Shown: in pieces, positions 9,013 to 17,942 of the stretch
Position numbering within the stretch: the first letter of the stretch is position 1
Layout: every line of letters begins with the position of its first letter
Assembly: GCA_900757865.1 (NCBI GenBank)
Contig: CAAEPH010000028.1
Coordinates: 1-64,000 of the forward strand
DNA from: an uncultured Sutterella sp.
GTDB taxonomy: Bacteria; Pseudomonadota; Gammaproteobacteria; Burkholderiales; Burkholderiaceae_F
Direction: 5' to 3'
DNA length: 64,000 bases
Made by a program: the position numbers and the translations under genes
The notes under the pieces: generated by a model
Seen by the model: only the letters and a program-made list of their open reading frames with translations
Database searches by the model: none
What the model was told of the DNA's origin: nothing

Positions 9013-9837
9013 TTAAAGCGGGGCGGCGACCTTTTTCTTCACAAAGACACGGTTTCCTGCCTCAAGCGTGTGAGGAGCTGGGTGCATCGGTGCCAAGTGC
9101 TGCCCGGCCGAGTCCGTGTGCGTGGCTTGGTTTTCTTCTTGAGACGTCGTTGGCGTTAACGTGTTCACACCCCTAAGGTTCTCTCGTGCGGGCGCTTCAC
9201 TCTTGACGTCGCTCGTGCGCGTCGTATCCTCAGAGCGCGAGCTTTCCAATCCCACCAAAAGCATTCCACAGACGCGCTCCAACTCATCAATCAAACGCGA
9301 AGCGCTCTGCGACAAGCACACCCATGCGCCCATCGCAAGAATCGCCACCAAGAGTCCAAAGGCCGTGGCGATCAGTGCTTCAGCAACGCCACCGGTAATC
9401 GCAAAGGGTTCGCCTTGCGCAACGTTTAAGACGTTAAAGGAATGGATCATCCCGGTCACGGTGCCCAAAAGCCCCATCAAGGGAGCGAGCGTCACCACCG
9501 CGGAGAGCATGTTGAGGCGCGCACGCAAATGCCCCGCGCGGTACTGCGCCTGCATCTCCAACCACTCACGAAGCGCATTGCCTCGGTACCCGGAGCGAAG
9601 CGCCTCGCTTGCTAAACGGCCCGTCAGTCCCCCAGCGCGCTCAGCCCAGTGCGTCGCTTCATCGAGTTGTCCTTCTCGCAAGAGGGCTTCAAAACCAGCG
9701 CCAAAACTCATCTGGGGACGAGATCGACGGTACACCATCACGCGTTCCACAGTAATCGCAACCGCGGCGATGGACGAAAGGAGCAGGGCGTACATCATGA
9801 CGCCACCGGCTTGAAAAAGTTGCCAAAGTTCTGACAT
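9013..9837 (-). CDS. exbB: ExbB/TolQ-type proton channel protein
   Basis: MotA/TolQ/ExbB family, the pentameric part of the ExbB/ExbD motor in the inner membrane. Three membrane segments are visible at about residues 10-30, 110-135 and 155-180, with the conserved APLMGLLGTVTGMI stretch and TAFGLLVAI. The C-terminal tail (about 205-274) is hydrophilic and longer than usual. The gene follows the TonB-dependent receptor on the same strand after a hairpin with a T run and precedes exbD by about 155 bp. Confidence 0.93.
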   Translation of the reverse strand: MSELWQLFQAGGVMMYALLLSSIAAVAITVERVMVYRRSRPQMSFGAGFEALLREGQLDEATHWAERAGGLTGRLASEALRSGYRGNALREWLEMQAQYRAGHLRARLNMLSAVVTLAPLMGLLGTVTGMIHSFNVLNVAQGEPFAITGGVAEALIATAFGLLVAILAMGAWVCLSQSASRLIDELERVCGMLLVGLESSRSEDTTRTSDVKSEAPARENLRGVNTLTPTTSQEENQATHTDSAGQHLAPMHPAPHTLEAGNRVFVKKKVAAPL

Positions 9838-9854
9838 GGTTCTATACCGCTTAT

Positions 9855-9906
9855 CAAAAAAAGAAACCCTCCACGCCCTCCGTGCAATGCTGCAAAGGCC
9901 GTGGAG
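9855..9906 (-). terminator. Hairpin with T run between the receptor gene and exbB
   Basis: On the minus strand CTCCACG (9906-9900) pairs with CGTGGAG (9875-9869) and is followed by GTTTCTTTTTTTG. It could end or attenuate receptor transcription before exbB, giving more receptor than motor protein. Confidence 0.6.
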
Positions 9907-10022
9907 TGAAACGCAAGAGGAAAGAAGTGAGAAGTCGGGCGGTGTGAAGAGCCAACGTTAAGGACCAACACCAAAGACGCAGCATGACCGCCGCCCGCCG
10001 CCTCCATCGTTCGTTGCCCGAT

Positions 10023-12155
10023 TTACCAAATGGCCTTCATGCCAATAAAGTACTGACGACCTGGACCAGGCACGACAGTGAGGTAGTTTGGTGAGCCTTC
10101 CCCATACTCGTAGTAGGTTTTGTCAAAGAGGTTCGTCACCCCGCCGTAGATTTGCCAATGCCGATTGGGGCGGTATTTGAGCGAGATATTCGTGAGGCTA
10201 TAGCTCTTCATAAACCCGTCGTCTTGGTCCGCTGCGCGCGTAAAGTTGGTGTATTTGCCTTGATAAACATGGAGCACTTCGGCCGAGAGATCGTCACGAA
10301 TGGCCCAATTGGCACGCAACGTCACCTTGTGTTTGGGCACTTTCTTGAGACCCTTGTCGGTGTAGTCCGGATTGTGATTAATGTCGCGACAAATCGCCGC
10401 GTTGCTGCACGTCGTTTTGCCCATCAAATAGGCGTAGGACTCTTCAAACGTGAAGGGACCCACGGTTTGGCTCAACGACACATCGGCACCCCAGCGTTTC
10501 GTATCGAGCAAATTGATACTCTTAAAGTTCATCCCGTAAGCGCTCGTCGGGTAGTAGCGCGAGATCTGATTGTCCGTCTCGGAGTACCACAGCGTGACGC
10601 TTGCCGTTGTCCAATCAAACGCCTCGCGCCAGCCCACTTCAAAGAGGTTAAACGTTTCATCGTCAACGCCCGAGGCGACAATGCGCCGAGACTTGTCTGG
10701 CATACGAATCGTATCCGCGATTTGGATCCCATCGGGAACGGTATAGCCTCGCTCATAGCGCGCATAAACGCGACCCGTATCTCGATAGAGATACGCCACT
10801 GACAATTCAAAGGCGTTGTTCCAACGGCGCGAGGTGTCGGAGCCGCTTCCTTCGCTCGCTTTTCCCATCTTATCAAAGTGCCAGCGCGTGAGCTCACGAC
10901 GCACACCTTCGCTCACCTCCCACTTTCCCCAACGGTTGGTGTTGAGCGCGTAGAACCCGAAGAGATCCTTTTCGTAATCAAAGGCCATGCTCACGGGTTC
11001 ATAACCCCGTTTTTTGCTGTTGTAGGTGTAGTCGTCGTAGTGAAGCTCAGCGGTTTGTCGAATGGCGTCGAGACCAAAGAGAATTTCGCCGTGCTCGTTA
11101 TATTTCCAGTTGAGCTTGGAGCGCACACCGAAGCCTTCGGTATCCATTTTGCGCTCTTCGTCCTCGTTACCTTGGTAGTAGCCTTGGTTATAGAAGAGGT
11201 CGTTGGTGGCCTGCCAGCGATCATTGATATCCCAACGGTGCGTGAGCCCCACGGTGTCTAAACGCCGATCACCATAGATGTAGCCTGAGGTAGGCTCCAC
11301 AATCTTCTTACCCTTGGCGTCCACCCCCACGGTGCGTTTGCCAGGGCTCGGACGATACTGCGTTCCGTAGCGCTTGAGCTTCTCCAGGTTCACGGTGTTG
11401 ATGTACTGGCTCTCCTCGTCCAAGTGACTGGCACGAAGCACAAACTGTTGCGAGGGGGTAGGGCTGTAGCGCAGCCCTGCACTGTAGTAGTTGGAGCGCC
11501 GGAACGTATCGACAAAGTGCAAATCACGATCCAACCGGTTGGCCGTAAACTGCACCGCCCCTTGACCGTCTGCAAAAGTGGTCCCGGCCGTCGCCCCTGC
11601 GCGATAGCCTTTGGAGTTCCACTCTCCCGTTAAGGTGCTCTCGGGGTTTTTCATCGAGTTGAGCGAACTCGTTAAATTAATAATCCCCCCTGAGGCACCC
11701 GAGCCATAGAGCACAGAACCGCCTCCCGGAATAATGTCGATGCGCTCGAGGTCTTCGACCGGAATCACGTCGTAGTTCGTTTGCATCGGGTGGTTCACCA
11801 AGGTCGTGATCGGGGCGCCGTCCATCAAGACTTGGATGTTGCGCTGCGCCTGATCGACGCCTTGCCCGCGAATGTCAATTGCCCCTTGCCCTGTCGCCCC
11901 CACCGTAATGGAGGGTACTTTGGCGAGCACATCACTCACGGTGCGATTGCCTTGCTCTTGGATTTGGTCCTTGTTGATCACAATGATCTCTTTGGCCTGA
12001 CGCAGGCGTTCGATTTCCACGTACTCGGGACGCACGATGGTATCCGAAAGCGTGATCGCGCCGTCGTTGGTCTCCTCGAGATCGGCAGGTAAACTCTCTG
12101 CCACCACGGGCATCAGAGTAGAGGCGAGTGCGAGACTCAAAAGCGTTTTTTGCAT
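10023..12155 (-). CDS. TonB-dependent outer-membrane receptor
   Basis: 22-strand barrel receptor for a scarce nutrient, most likely ferric iron in complexed form. The frame opens at 12218, but ATG 12155 gives a clean signal peptide (MQKTLLSLALASTLMPVVAES). A TonB box-like ITLSDTIV follows, then a plug domain (about residues 50-170) with VLMDGAPIT and GGGSVLYGSGASGGIINL, then the barrel ending in YFIGMKAIW. It lies directly upstream of exbB-exbD-tonB on the same strand, so it is probably their main client. A Fur-like site sits just upstream. The exact substrate cannot be read from the sequence. Confidence 0.93.
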   Translation of the reverse strand: MQKTLLSLALASTLMPVVAESLPADLEETNDGAITLSDTIVRPEYVEIERLRQAKEIIVINKDQIQEQGNRTVSDVLAKVPSITVGATGQGAIDIRGQGVDQAQRNIQVLMDGAPITTLVNHPMQTNYDVIPVEDLERIDIIPGGGSVLYGSGASGGIINLTSSLNSMKNPESTLTGEWNSKGYRAGATAGTTFADGQGAVQFTANRLDRDLHFVDTFRRSNYYSAGLRYSPTPSQQFVLRASHLDEESQYINTVNLEKLKRYGTQYRPSPGKRTVGVDAKGKKIVEPTSGYIYGDRRLDTVGLTHRWDINDRWQATNDLFYNQGYYQGNEDEERKMDTEGFGVRSKLNWKYNEHGEILFGLDAIRQTAELHYDDYTYNSKKRGYEPVSMAFDYEKDLFGFYALNTNRWGKWEVSEGVRRELTRWHFDKMGKASEGSGSDTSRRWNNAFELSVAYLYRDTGRVYARYERGYTVPDGIQIADTIRMPDKSRRIVASGVDDETFNLFEVGWREAFDWTTASVTLWYSETDNQISRYYPTSAYGMNFKSINLLDTKRWGADVSLSQTVGPFTFEESYAYLMGKTTCSNAAICRDINHNPDYTDKGLKKVPKHKVTLRANWAIRDDLSAEVLHVYQGKYTNFTRAADQDDGFMKSYSLTNISLKYRPNRHWQIYGGVTNLFDKTYYEYGEGSPNYLTVVPGPGRQYFIGMKAIW

Positions 12156-12194
12156 GATGAGGGTTGTTCCATAGATAAGACTCTTATTGAGAGT

Positions 12195-12216
12195 GAATCT
12201 TATTCTCATTCTCATC
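12195..12216 (-). promoter_or_regulatory. Fur-like operator upstream of the receptor
   Basis: On the minus strand the sequence reads GATGAGAATGAGAATAAGAT followed by TC, repeated GAGAAT/AAGATT hexamers resembling a Fur box, 40-60 bp upstream of the receptor start. It suggests iron-repressed expression. Confidence 0.55.
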
Positions 12217-12506
12217 ATGCTACAACTATTGCTAATTTGTTAGGAATAGGCTTCGACTATTAAGGCGCATATATTGAAGATCTAAAAATCGTCTTCTTGC
12301 CTATCCAACAAGGAAAGAGAGGCAGGTAGTGTCAAGACAGGGAAGGCCTCATCCCCAGATAAAAATACCCTAAACACGGTATCATCCAAGGTGAGATAAG
12401 AGAAGAAACGACGACAATTGAACACCAAATGCGAGCCTAAAAGCCGACAGTCCCTTATTGAGTCTCAGCGACAAAACAGCACCTTGGTTCAAAAGCCAGG
12501 AGACGT
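12217..12506. other. Intergenic region between receptor and tetR
   Basis: No supportable gene. It presumably holds the receptor promoter and the end of the tetR transcript. Confidence 0.4.
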
Positions 12507-13151
12507 TTAGACCTGATGCCCTGCCAAGAGTCCCTTGACAAGCGAAAGCGTAAACGCTTCCACGAGCTCCACAAGACCGCAGGTGTGAGGAGGGACCCCT
12601 GCAGCATCCATGGCCTGCGCCTGCTCAGGCGTGACGTTGGTGTAGGGATATACCCCAAAAAGGAAGGGATAAAAAAGGCACAAAAAGGTTTCAGCCATCT
12701 CGTCATCCGCTTGCGGGATGTAGGCACAAAATGCGGCCTCCAGAGCCTTGCGCGACTGTCCGTAACTGCGTTTAAAAGCCGTCAAATGTTCAAGCCGTGT
12801 ACGCGACTCCATCTCGTAGAGGTTCATGCTCAAGAGCTTGAAAAGAAGAGGGTGCGTGACCAACGATTGCGCGAGCATCGCTGCGAAGGCTTTGGCCCCC
12901 GTTGCCGTGTGGCGCGCAGTTTCTTTTTCGAGCGTTGCGCTCCAAGCATCGTACTCCCGGGCCATAAACGCCATAAAAATTTCGTCTTTGGTCTGAAAAT
13001 ACGTGTAGACCGACGTGCGCCCAAAGGAAGTCCGAGCGCCAATGTCGCCAATCGTGATCGCGTGATAGGGCTTTTCTTGGTAGAGCGCTTGCGCGACATC
13101 GAGAATCTCTTCACGGCGAGCTTGTGTTTTTTCGGGCGACCCACGAGACAT
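12507..13151 (-). CDS. TetR-family transcriptional regulator
   Basis: 214 residues. The N-terminal helix-turn-helix is clear (AITIGDIGARTSFGRTSVYTYF, residues about 34-56, here given in part: IGARTSFGRTSVYTYF). The C-terminal ligand domain is not recognised. The gene is divergent from the carboxymuconolactone decarboxylase/cupin gene (13356), with the inverted repeat TGACA-GTG-TGTCA (13172-13184) 20 bp upstream. The likely role is repression of itself and of that divergent gene. Confidence 0.9.
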   Translation of the reverse strand: MSRGSPEKTQARREEILDVAQALYQEKPYHAITIGDIGARTSFGRTSVYTYFQTKDEIFMAFMAREYDAWSATLEKETARHTATGAKAFAAMLAQSLVTHPLLFKLLSMNLYEMESRTRLEHLTAFKRSYGQSRKALEAAFCAYIPQADDEMAETFLCLFYPFLFGVYPYTNVTPEQAQAMDAAGVPPHTCGLVELVEAFTLSLVKGLLAGHQV

Positions 13152-13171
13152 AAACAGAAACCTCTCAAAAT

Positions 13172-13184
13172 TGACAGTGTGTCA
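13172..13184. promoter_or_regulatory. TetR operator candidate
   Basis: Inverted repeat TGACA-GTG-TGTCA in the tetR/CMD-cupin intergenic region. On the minus strand it contains a -35-like motif for tetR, so binding would block the promoter. Confidence 0.55.
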
Positions 13185-13355
13185 GTTTAGGATTAGAGTA
13201 CGTGCGTAATAGTTTAGCGCCACGGTTGAGCTGGGGCAAATGTCGCGAATCAATCAGGTTCGCACGTCTTCGTCGGTTCGGGACAGCCTCAAAGAAGACG
13301 TCGTATACGGACATGTGTTCCAACCACCCTGAGGCATCACCATTGGGAGTTGACC

Positions 13356-13779
13356 ATGATTAAACAAACAGCTGGACGGGATCAGCTTGGCGCTTTTTCG
13401 CCCGAGTTTACCCATTAAACGACGATATTCTTTTCGGCGAAGTGTGGTCTCGCGAAGGCGCACTGACGCTACGCGACCGTTCTCTCATCACGGTGTCCAC
13501 ACTGGTGGGACGTGGTGTGGTGGATGCCTCCCTCAAATACCACTTAACCACGGCTCGGAAAAATGGCGTCTCCAAAGAAGCCATGGCCGAGCTCCTCACA
13601 CACGTGGCGTTCTACGCGGGATGGCCCATGGCCTGGGCTGCGTTTAACCTTGCCAAAGAGGTCTATGCGGATGCTAAAAATGAGAATCACGGGGGATTTT
13701 TTGGCCTGGGCGAACCCAACACGGGCTACGCGAAGTACTTCACAGGCCGCTCTTGGCTCAAACGCGTAACTCCCGAGGG
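13356..13779 (+). pseudogene. Carboxymuconolactone decarboxylase/cupin fusion, 5' part (frameshifted, cut by IS607 element)
   Basis: ATG 13356 begins MIKQTAGRDQLGAFSPEFTH and runs into TAA 13416. One base later the frame continues as LNDDILFGEVWSREGALTLRD, a standard CMD (AhpD-like) domain, through YFTGRSWLKRVTPEG. One T seems to be missing in CATTAAAC (13413-13420). The protein is then interrupted at 13779 by the IS607-type element and resumes at 16336 with the cupin half. CMD/cupin fusions are usually small oxidoreductase or detoxification-type proteins controlled by a neighbouring regulator. Here the neighbour is the divergent TetR. Confidence 0.85.
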
Positions 13780-13889
13780 TAATTTGCTAGTTTCAAAATA
13801 GTTGGTCAAAGTTGGACATTGTTTGTCTCAAATCAATCATACTGATCTTGTTGTATACACCCTCATACGTAGTAACCAAAGGAGGATAT

Positions 13890-14476
13890 ATGCACGAGAG
13901 CACTCTACTTCTATCAGTTGGTCAAGTAGCGCAACTTTTTGGTGTCTGCACTAAAACCATTCGACGCTGGTGCAAAACCGGACGTCTTAAAGTTCATCTG
14001 CGAACGGCAGGTCAACACAGGCGATTTCGCCTGGCTGATCTCGAACCTCTTCTTGCCATACCTCAAGATCAACGAAAAGTCATTGGTTATGCTCGTGTCT
14101 CGAGTCATGATCAGAAAAGTGACTTGGTCACACAATCACAACGGCTACTTAATTGGGGCCGTGAAGAGGTTATTTCGGATTTAGGATCGGGCTTAAACTG
14201 CAAAAACCCGGCTTAAAACGACTACTCAGTCGTATTTTTAGTGGACAAGTCCGAAAGCTTGTACTCGTTAACGAAGATAGACTATTGCGATTTGGCACGG
14301 AAGTCATTTTTTGGCTTTGTCGAAAAACAGGAACGAATGTAACCATACTGGATCAAAAGGCCGATGTCCCTTTTGAAGAGGAACTCGCAAAAGACGTCAT
14401 CACTTTAATGACCGTCTTTTGTGCAAGACTCTACGGGAAAAGATCTAATAAAAATCGCGTAATGAGGTTGACGTAA
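13890..14476 (+). pseudogene. tnpA: IS607 serine-recombinase TnpA, frameshifted
   Basis: Starts at ATG 13890 after GGAGG (13881-13885). N-terminal MerR-like helix-turn-helix (LSVGQVAQLFGVCTKTIRRW), then the serine recombinase signature VIGYARVSSHDQKSDL with the catalytic serine. The frame ends at 14216 (GLNCKNPA). After a one-base shift it continues as GLKRLLSRIFSGQVRKLVLV and on to FEEELAKDVITLMTVFCARLYG, stopping at 14476. The shift maps to an A5 run at about 14202-14206, where A6 would keep the frame. The element is therefore probably immobile on its own, unless this base is an error. Confidence 0.88.
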
Positions 14477-14540
14477 TAAGAAAATAGTTGTATGGTCTAT
14501 TACATATTCTAAAAATTCTATACCTTAATTTTTTCCTGAT

Positions 14541-16190
14541 ATGCCATCTACCCAACCATGCACCATTATCCGACTGCTTGCTCCCCTAGGAGACAGTGAG
14601 CGTGTGGAAATAGTGTTCCTCATGAAATGGTATGGGTATTGTATAAAACTCTTTTTAGAAGCACTTAAAAGCAGAGAGCTTCGCGAAAAGCTTGTCTATC
14701 AACACAAAGTTCGTGATGAGATTGTCGGCGTGCTGAAGAACAAAGACAATGAGCTCCTTGAAAAGTATGCCGAACTTCGACGTAACCATCAGTATGTGTT
14801 GTTGCATGTCTGCCAGAAAATTCCTCAAATTCCTCTTCTAGGCCGCATGTGGAAACTCGCCTTGGAAGAGTCCGTGAATACGGTTCGCACCTACTGGGCT
14901 TCTGTCGCCGCCGAAACAAAACACCAATGCTGGCGACAAGACTGGTATAGACAAACATCGAAACTTCAAAAAGATTTTATCGATTGGGTTTTAACTGCCA
15001 ATACACCTCAGTTCTTCCATCTGTTATCTCACCGCTTGCCGACCGTTTCTTTTAAGAATTTGAAGGCGATGGGCTATAAGGATAAAGATAAAGAGAAGGA
15101 TGAAAAACTGGATCAGTATTGCGAAGCCATTGTGGCTAAATATCAAAAGCTATCCCGTCAGGAACAGAAGAAACTCATTCAAAACGTTCATAAAATCCTT
15201 AAAAGCGTTCGAAAAAACATCGTTCACTATCCTCAGCACCACGAGAATAATCGCGTTGATTTTGATTGTGATTGCTGGTCTAAAGGCCAAGATAAAGAAG
15301 GGCAATATGTGAAAGTGATGACGCATGAACCGCGTAAGCGCATGCGTCTGAACCTCAAAGGATTTGGGTTATTGCGTGGAACGTTACAGCTGTACTACCA
15401 AAAGAAGACTGGGCAGTATGTCATTCATGTTTATCATGACCAGGCATGTAAAGAACCTGTTAAAGAGGGACGTATTGTCGGTATCGATCAGGGATTTACA
15501 GAATTTTGTGCTACGTCAGAAGGAAAATTAATTGGTGATGGCTTTGGAAAAGTGATCTCTAAAGCATCCGACTCGATGTGTACTCGGGGCAAAGGTCGCA
15601 ATAAACTTCGCGCTGTTCAAAAGAAGCATAAAAATGCAGGCACCAAAAAAGGTCAGCAAAAAGCCAAGAATATTGAACAATTCAATCTTGGGCGTGTTCG
15701 TATGAACAAGGCCTTTAATCGCGCCAAAGCGTTATTGATAAGCCTTATTAATCATTGGATAAATCTGCTGTTGCTATCAAATCCTGATGAGGGTGAGGAA
15801 CAGATCGCAGTATTAGTCATCGAGAAACTGACGACTTTTACCAAAAACAAGCATTTCCCCAAGAAGATCAATCGTCGACTCAGTGCTTGGATGCATGGTT
15901 ACGTCCATGATCGAATCTTATTTAAATGTAAAAAAGCAGGTATCAAAGTTGTAGAGGTTAACCCTGCATGGACCTCTGTCACTTGCTCCGTTTGTGGTTG
16001 TGTTCATAAAGAGAACCGCAACGGGGACAAGTTCCAGTGCCAGAACTGCGGCATGACAGACCATGCAGACGTTAATGCTGCGAAGGTGATTCGCAGCAGA
16101 ATTGCGTGGGCGTTCTGTACTTTGTACATGACCCCACGTCAGATCAAATACTATCTTGAGAACGACAAAGACAAGTTGTTTGATAAGTAA
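14541..16190 (+). CDS. tnpB: TnpB, IS607-associated RNA-guided nuclease
   Basis: 549 residues, larger than the roughly 400 of common TnpB. The RuvC-like catalytic residues are visible: D316 in IVGIDQGF, E428 in VLVIEKLT and D510 in HADVNAA. A zinc ribbon (C482, C485, C500, C503: CSVCGC and CQNCG) lies between the last two. The enlarged N-terminal half (about 1-270) is Lys-rich and helical. TnpB proteins are RNA-guided DNA nucleases that help the element persist. The guide RNA is expected from the 3' end of this gene and the right end of the element (to 16335). The ATG has no clear ribosome binding site. Confidence 0.9.
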   Translation: MPSTQPCTIIRLLAPLGDSERVEIVFLMKWYGYCIKLFLEALKSRELREKLVYQHKVRDEIVGVLKNKDNELLEKYAELRRNHQYVLLHVCQKIPQIPLLGRMWKLALEESVNTVRTYWASVAAETKHQCWRQDWYRQTSKLQKDFIDWVLTANTPQFFHLLSHRLPTVSFKNLKAMGYKDKDKEKDEKLDQYCEAIVAKYQKLSRQEQKKLIQNVHKILKSVRKNIVHYPQHHENNRVDFDCDCWSKGQDKEGQYVKVMTHEPRKRMRLNLKGFGLLRGTLQLYYQKKTGQYVIHVYHDQACKEPVKEGRIVGIDQGFTEFCATSEGKLIGDGFGKVISKASDSMCTRGKGRNKLRAVQKKHKNAGTKKGQQKAKNIEQFNLGRVRMNKAFNRAKALLISLINHWINLLLLSNPDEGEEQIAVLVIEKLTTFTKNKHFPKKINRRLSAWMHGYVHDRILFKCKKAGIKVVEVNPAWTSVTCSVCGCVHKENRNGDKFQCQNCGMTDHADVNAAKVIRSRIAWAFCTLYMTPRQIKYYLENDKDKLFDK

Positions 16191-16335
16191 GCATTTGATC
16201 TACGCCGGTGGGAGATAAAGGGATATTACATCCCGAACCGTCGCGGCGTCACTTTAGGGTTCAATTGAACACAAAGTGGTTAAGAGAATAGGACTAAGAA
16301 GGACAATGTCCAACTTTGTCTAAATTCTTACTGAC
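16191..16335 (+). ncRNA. Candidate omega-RNA (right-end element RNA) of TnpB
   Basis: 145 bp between the tnpB stop and the element's right boundary. It has stem-forming blocks: ACGCCG (16202-16207) with CGGCGT (16244-16249), GGGAT/ATCCC (16220-16234) and the palindrome GTTCAATTGAAC (16259-16270). TnpB guide RNAs span this position and end in flanking DNA, which here would be the cupin sequence. Folding and boundaries are inferred. Confidence 0.45.
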
Positions 16336-16659
16336 GGAGCTGCGCTACCGATTTTCAACGTTACGTTTGAACCGGGATGTCGCAATGCGTGGCACCGCCA
16401 TAATGCTAAGAGTGGTGGAGGACAACGCCTCATCTGTGTGGACGGTTTTGGCTGGTATCAGACCCAAGGCGAAGCGCCTCGTGCGCTCAAAGCGGGAGAC
16501 GTGGTCGACATTCCCGCTAACACCTGGCACTGGCATGGAGCTACTAAAGACGCGTGGTTTAGCCACTTGGCCGTCGAACTTCCAGGAGAAGGCTTATCAA
16601 CCGATTGGGCAGATGCACTTTCAGACGAAGATTACACCCAACTGAAAGTGACTCAGTAA
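16336..16659 (+). pseudogene. Carboxymuconolactone decarboxylase/cupin fusion, 3' part (cupin domain)
   Basis: Continues the gene cut at 13779 in the same frame: GAALPIFNVTFEPG, then the cupin metal motifs CRNAWHRH and the later HWHGATKDAWFSHLAVE, ending at TAA 16659. A short ORF from 16438 could be translated alone, but without the first cupin motif. The two halves together would give a protein of about 248 residues. Confidence 0.85.
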
Positions 16660-16662
16660 GCG

Positions 16663-17560
16663 ATGATAAAAGGCTCATGGGGCGACGTAGCCATCGAACG
16701 AGAAGGTGCCTTAGTTATTTACGTTGATTTATGGTCAGGACGGGCGAAAATAACGCCCGAACAGCAGATACTGCGTTCAATACAGCATGGTTTTGAACGT
16801 ATTTCGGGAAATGGGTTTTCATAACTGCGGCAGGATTAGATTTCTTGGCGACTTTGAAGGCAGCTAGAGACGCGGTTAATATACGTACTTATAATGACAA
16901 TGACACTTATCTGCTGATTTTAGGAACAGGTTCGCATCGATCAATGGTCACCAGTATGGCAACTCGTTCCTCTCAACCTTTTTTTGGTTCTGTTTGGATC
17001 GAGTTCCCTCCTTTAGAGGAGGACTATGTTGAGTGGGAAGTTAAACGACTTAAAGATGCATCCAGTTCGCTTATGCCTAAGTTACCTACAGTTGCAGCTT
17101 TAAACTTGGGCTTTAAACTTTTAGGTTCTCGACCTAAGGAGTTTCGCCAGGCTTTGGTATCTATGCAAGAGTATGCTGGTCAGGATCGTGATTCGGCCTT
17201 TGAGCTATTGTGTAGAAATATTGCTAAAATAGCGCTTTTGATAGATTGGAACCCATTTATCAGTCCACTCGTCTCTGTCAGAGACTTTTTACCGAGATCG
17301 CACGCGCTGGTGCTACGGGAACTAAAAATTTGTATTCAAAAGCTTTTATTGCGGGCTTAAATTAGGAATTTAAACCAACTCATGTTGGCATTTCGGCAGT
17401 GCAACGTGCTTTGGCAAAACTCACTAACTGGGATGCAATATATGCCAATAGCTACGGTAACTATCTTGTCCCAGACCCGTTGGTAGCTCATGTCTGGTTA
17501 GACGAAAGCCAACAAGCGGATGATAATGACGGTACCGTATGTGATGAGGAACTCGCATGA
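16663..17560 (+). pseudogene. Decayed P-loop ATPase gene
   Basis: Remnant of an ATPase of the archaeal-ATPase type. Three frames must be joined: 16663-16824 (GALVIYVDLWSGRAKITPEQ, the strand after Walker A), about 16826-17360 (DTYLLILGTGSHRSMVTSM, then FGSVWIEFPPL and a long helical part), and 17330-17560 (EFKPTHVGISAVQRALAKL, a winged-helix-like end) with one in-frame TAG. The Walker A segment is missing, so the 5' end has been deleted. It follows the cupin gene directly and overlaps the next gene by ATGA. Confidence 0.7.
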
Positions 17561-17892
17561 TAGTTAAGACCCTGAAATGTCTATTCTTCGTAGTGTTCGT
17601 CAACGCCTTCGTGGCACAGGCTGGCACGCTACACTCGGATGTGTTTGGTAACGTCTACGACGGTGACAGTCCCTTCCCCGTGGGTAAAATCGATAATCAT
17701 GGTCAGAGTGGTGACCTTCGTACGGACGCATTTGGCAACGTGTACGTGGGCAACAGTGCCTTTTCATCTGGACGGGTGAAAACGTCGCCCGGTGCAGAAG
17801 GGAAACTGCATCGTGACACGTTTGGAAATGTCCGTTCAGGGAGCTCGCCTTTTGATGTAGATACCGAAGGGGTCATTAAAAAGAAGCGTTAA
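17557..17892 (+). CDS. Small secreted protein with three FGNV repeats
   Basis: 111 residues: a signal peptide (CLFFVVFVNAFVAQAG) followed by three imperfect repeats of about 30 residues, LHSDVFGNVYDGDSPF, LRTDAFGNVYVGNSAF and LHRDTFGNVRSGSSPF. Each has an acidic residue, FGNV and a Ser-Pro/Ala-Phe turn. I do not recognise the family. The ATG overlaps the stop of the ATPase pseudogene (ATGA), so its translation was once coupled. Envelope or extracellular location is inferred from the signal peptide. Confidence 0.7.
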   Translation: MIVKTLKCLFFVVFVNAFVAQAGTLHSDVFGNVYDGDSPFPVGKIDNHGQSGDLRTDAFGNVYVGNSAFSSGRVKTSPGAEGKLHRDTFGNVRSGSSPFDVDTEGVIKKKR

Positions 17893-17942
17893 ACGTATAG
17901 TTGCGGTCATTGAGGCTTCCGACTTTCTTTCTTTTGTCTCTC

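Larger units (their letters stand above)
13778..16337 (+). mobile_element. IS607-type insertion sequence (tnpA + tnpB)
   Basis: Bounded by a GG dinucleotide at each side (13778-13779 and 16336-16337). Left flank CTCCCGAG-GG and right flank GG-AGCTGCG join to CTCCCGAGGGAGCTGCG, which restores the CMD/cupin frame exactly (TPEGAALPIFNV). This is the expected product of a serine-recombinase IS607 insertion with a GG core. Near the ends is a perfect 16-bp inverted repeat, CAAAGTTGGACATTGT at 13807-13822 and its complement at 16303-16318. The element carries a MerR/serine-recombinase tnpA (frameshifted) and an intact tnpB on the plus strand. Confidence 0.9.

Noticed and set aside
12516..13190. Long ORF antisense to tetR
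   Set aside because: The minus-strand frame has a clear TetR domain; the plus-strand frame is Arg/Lys-rich noise.
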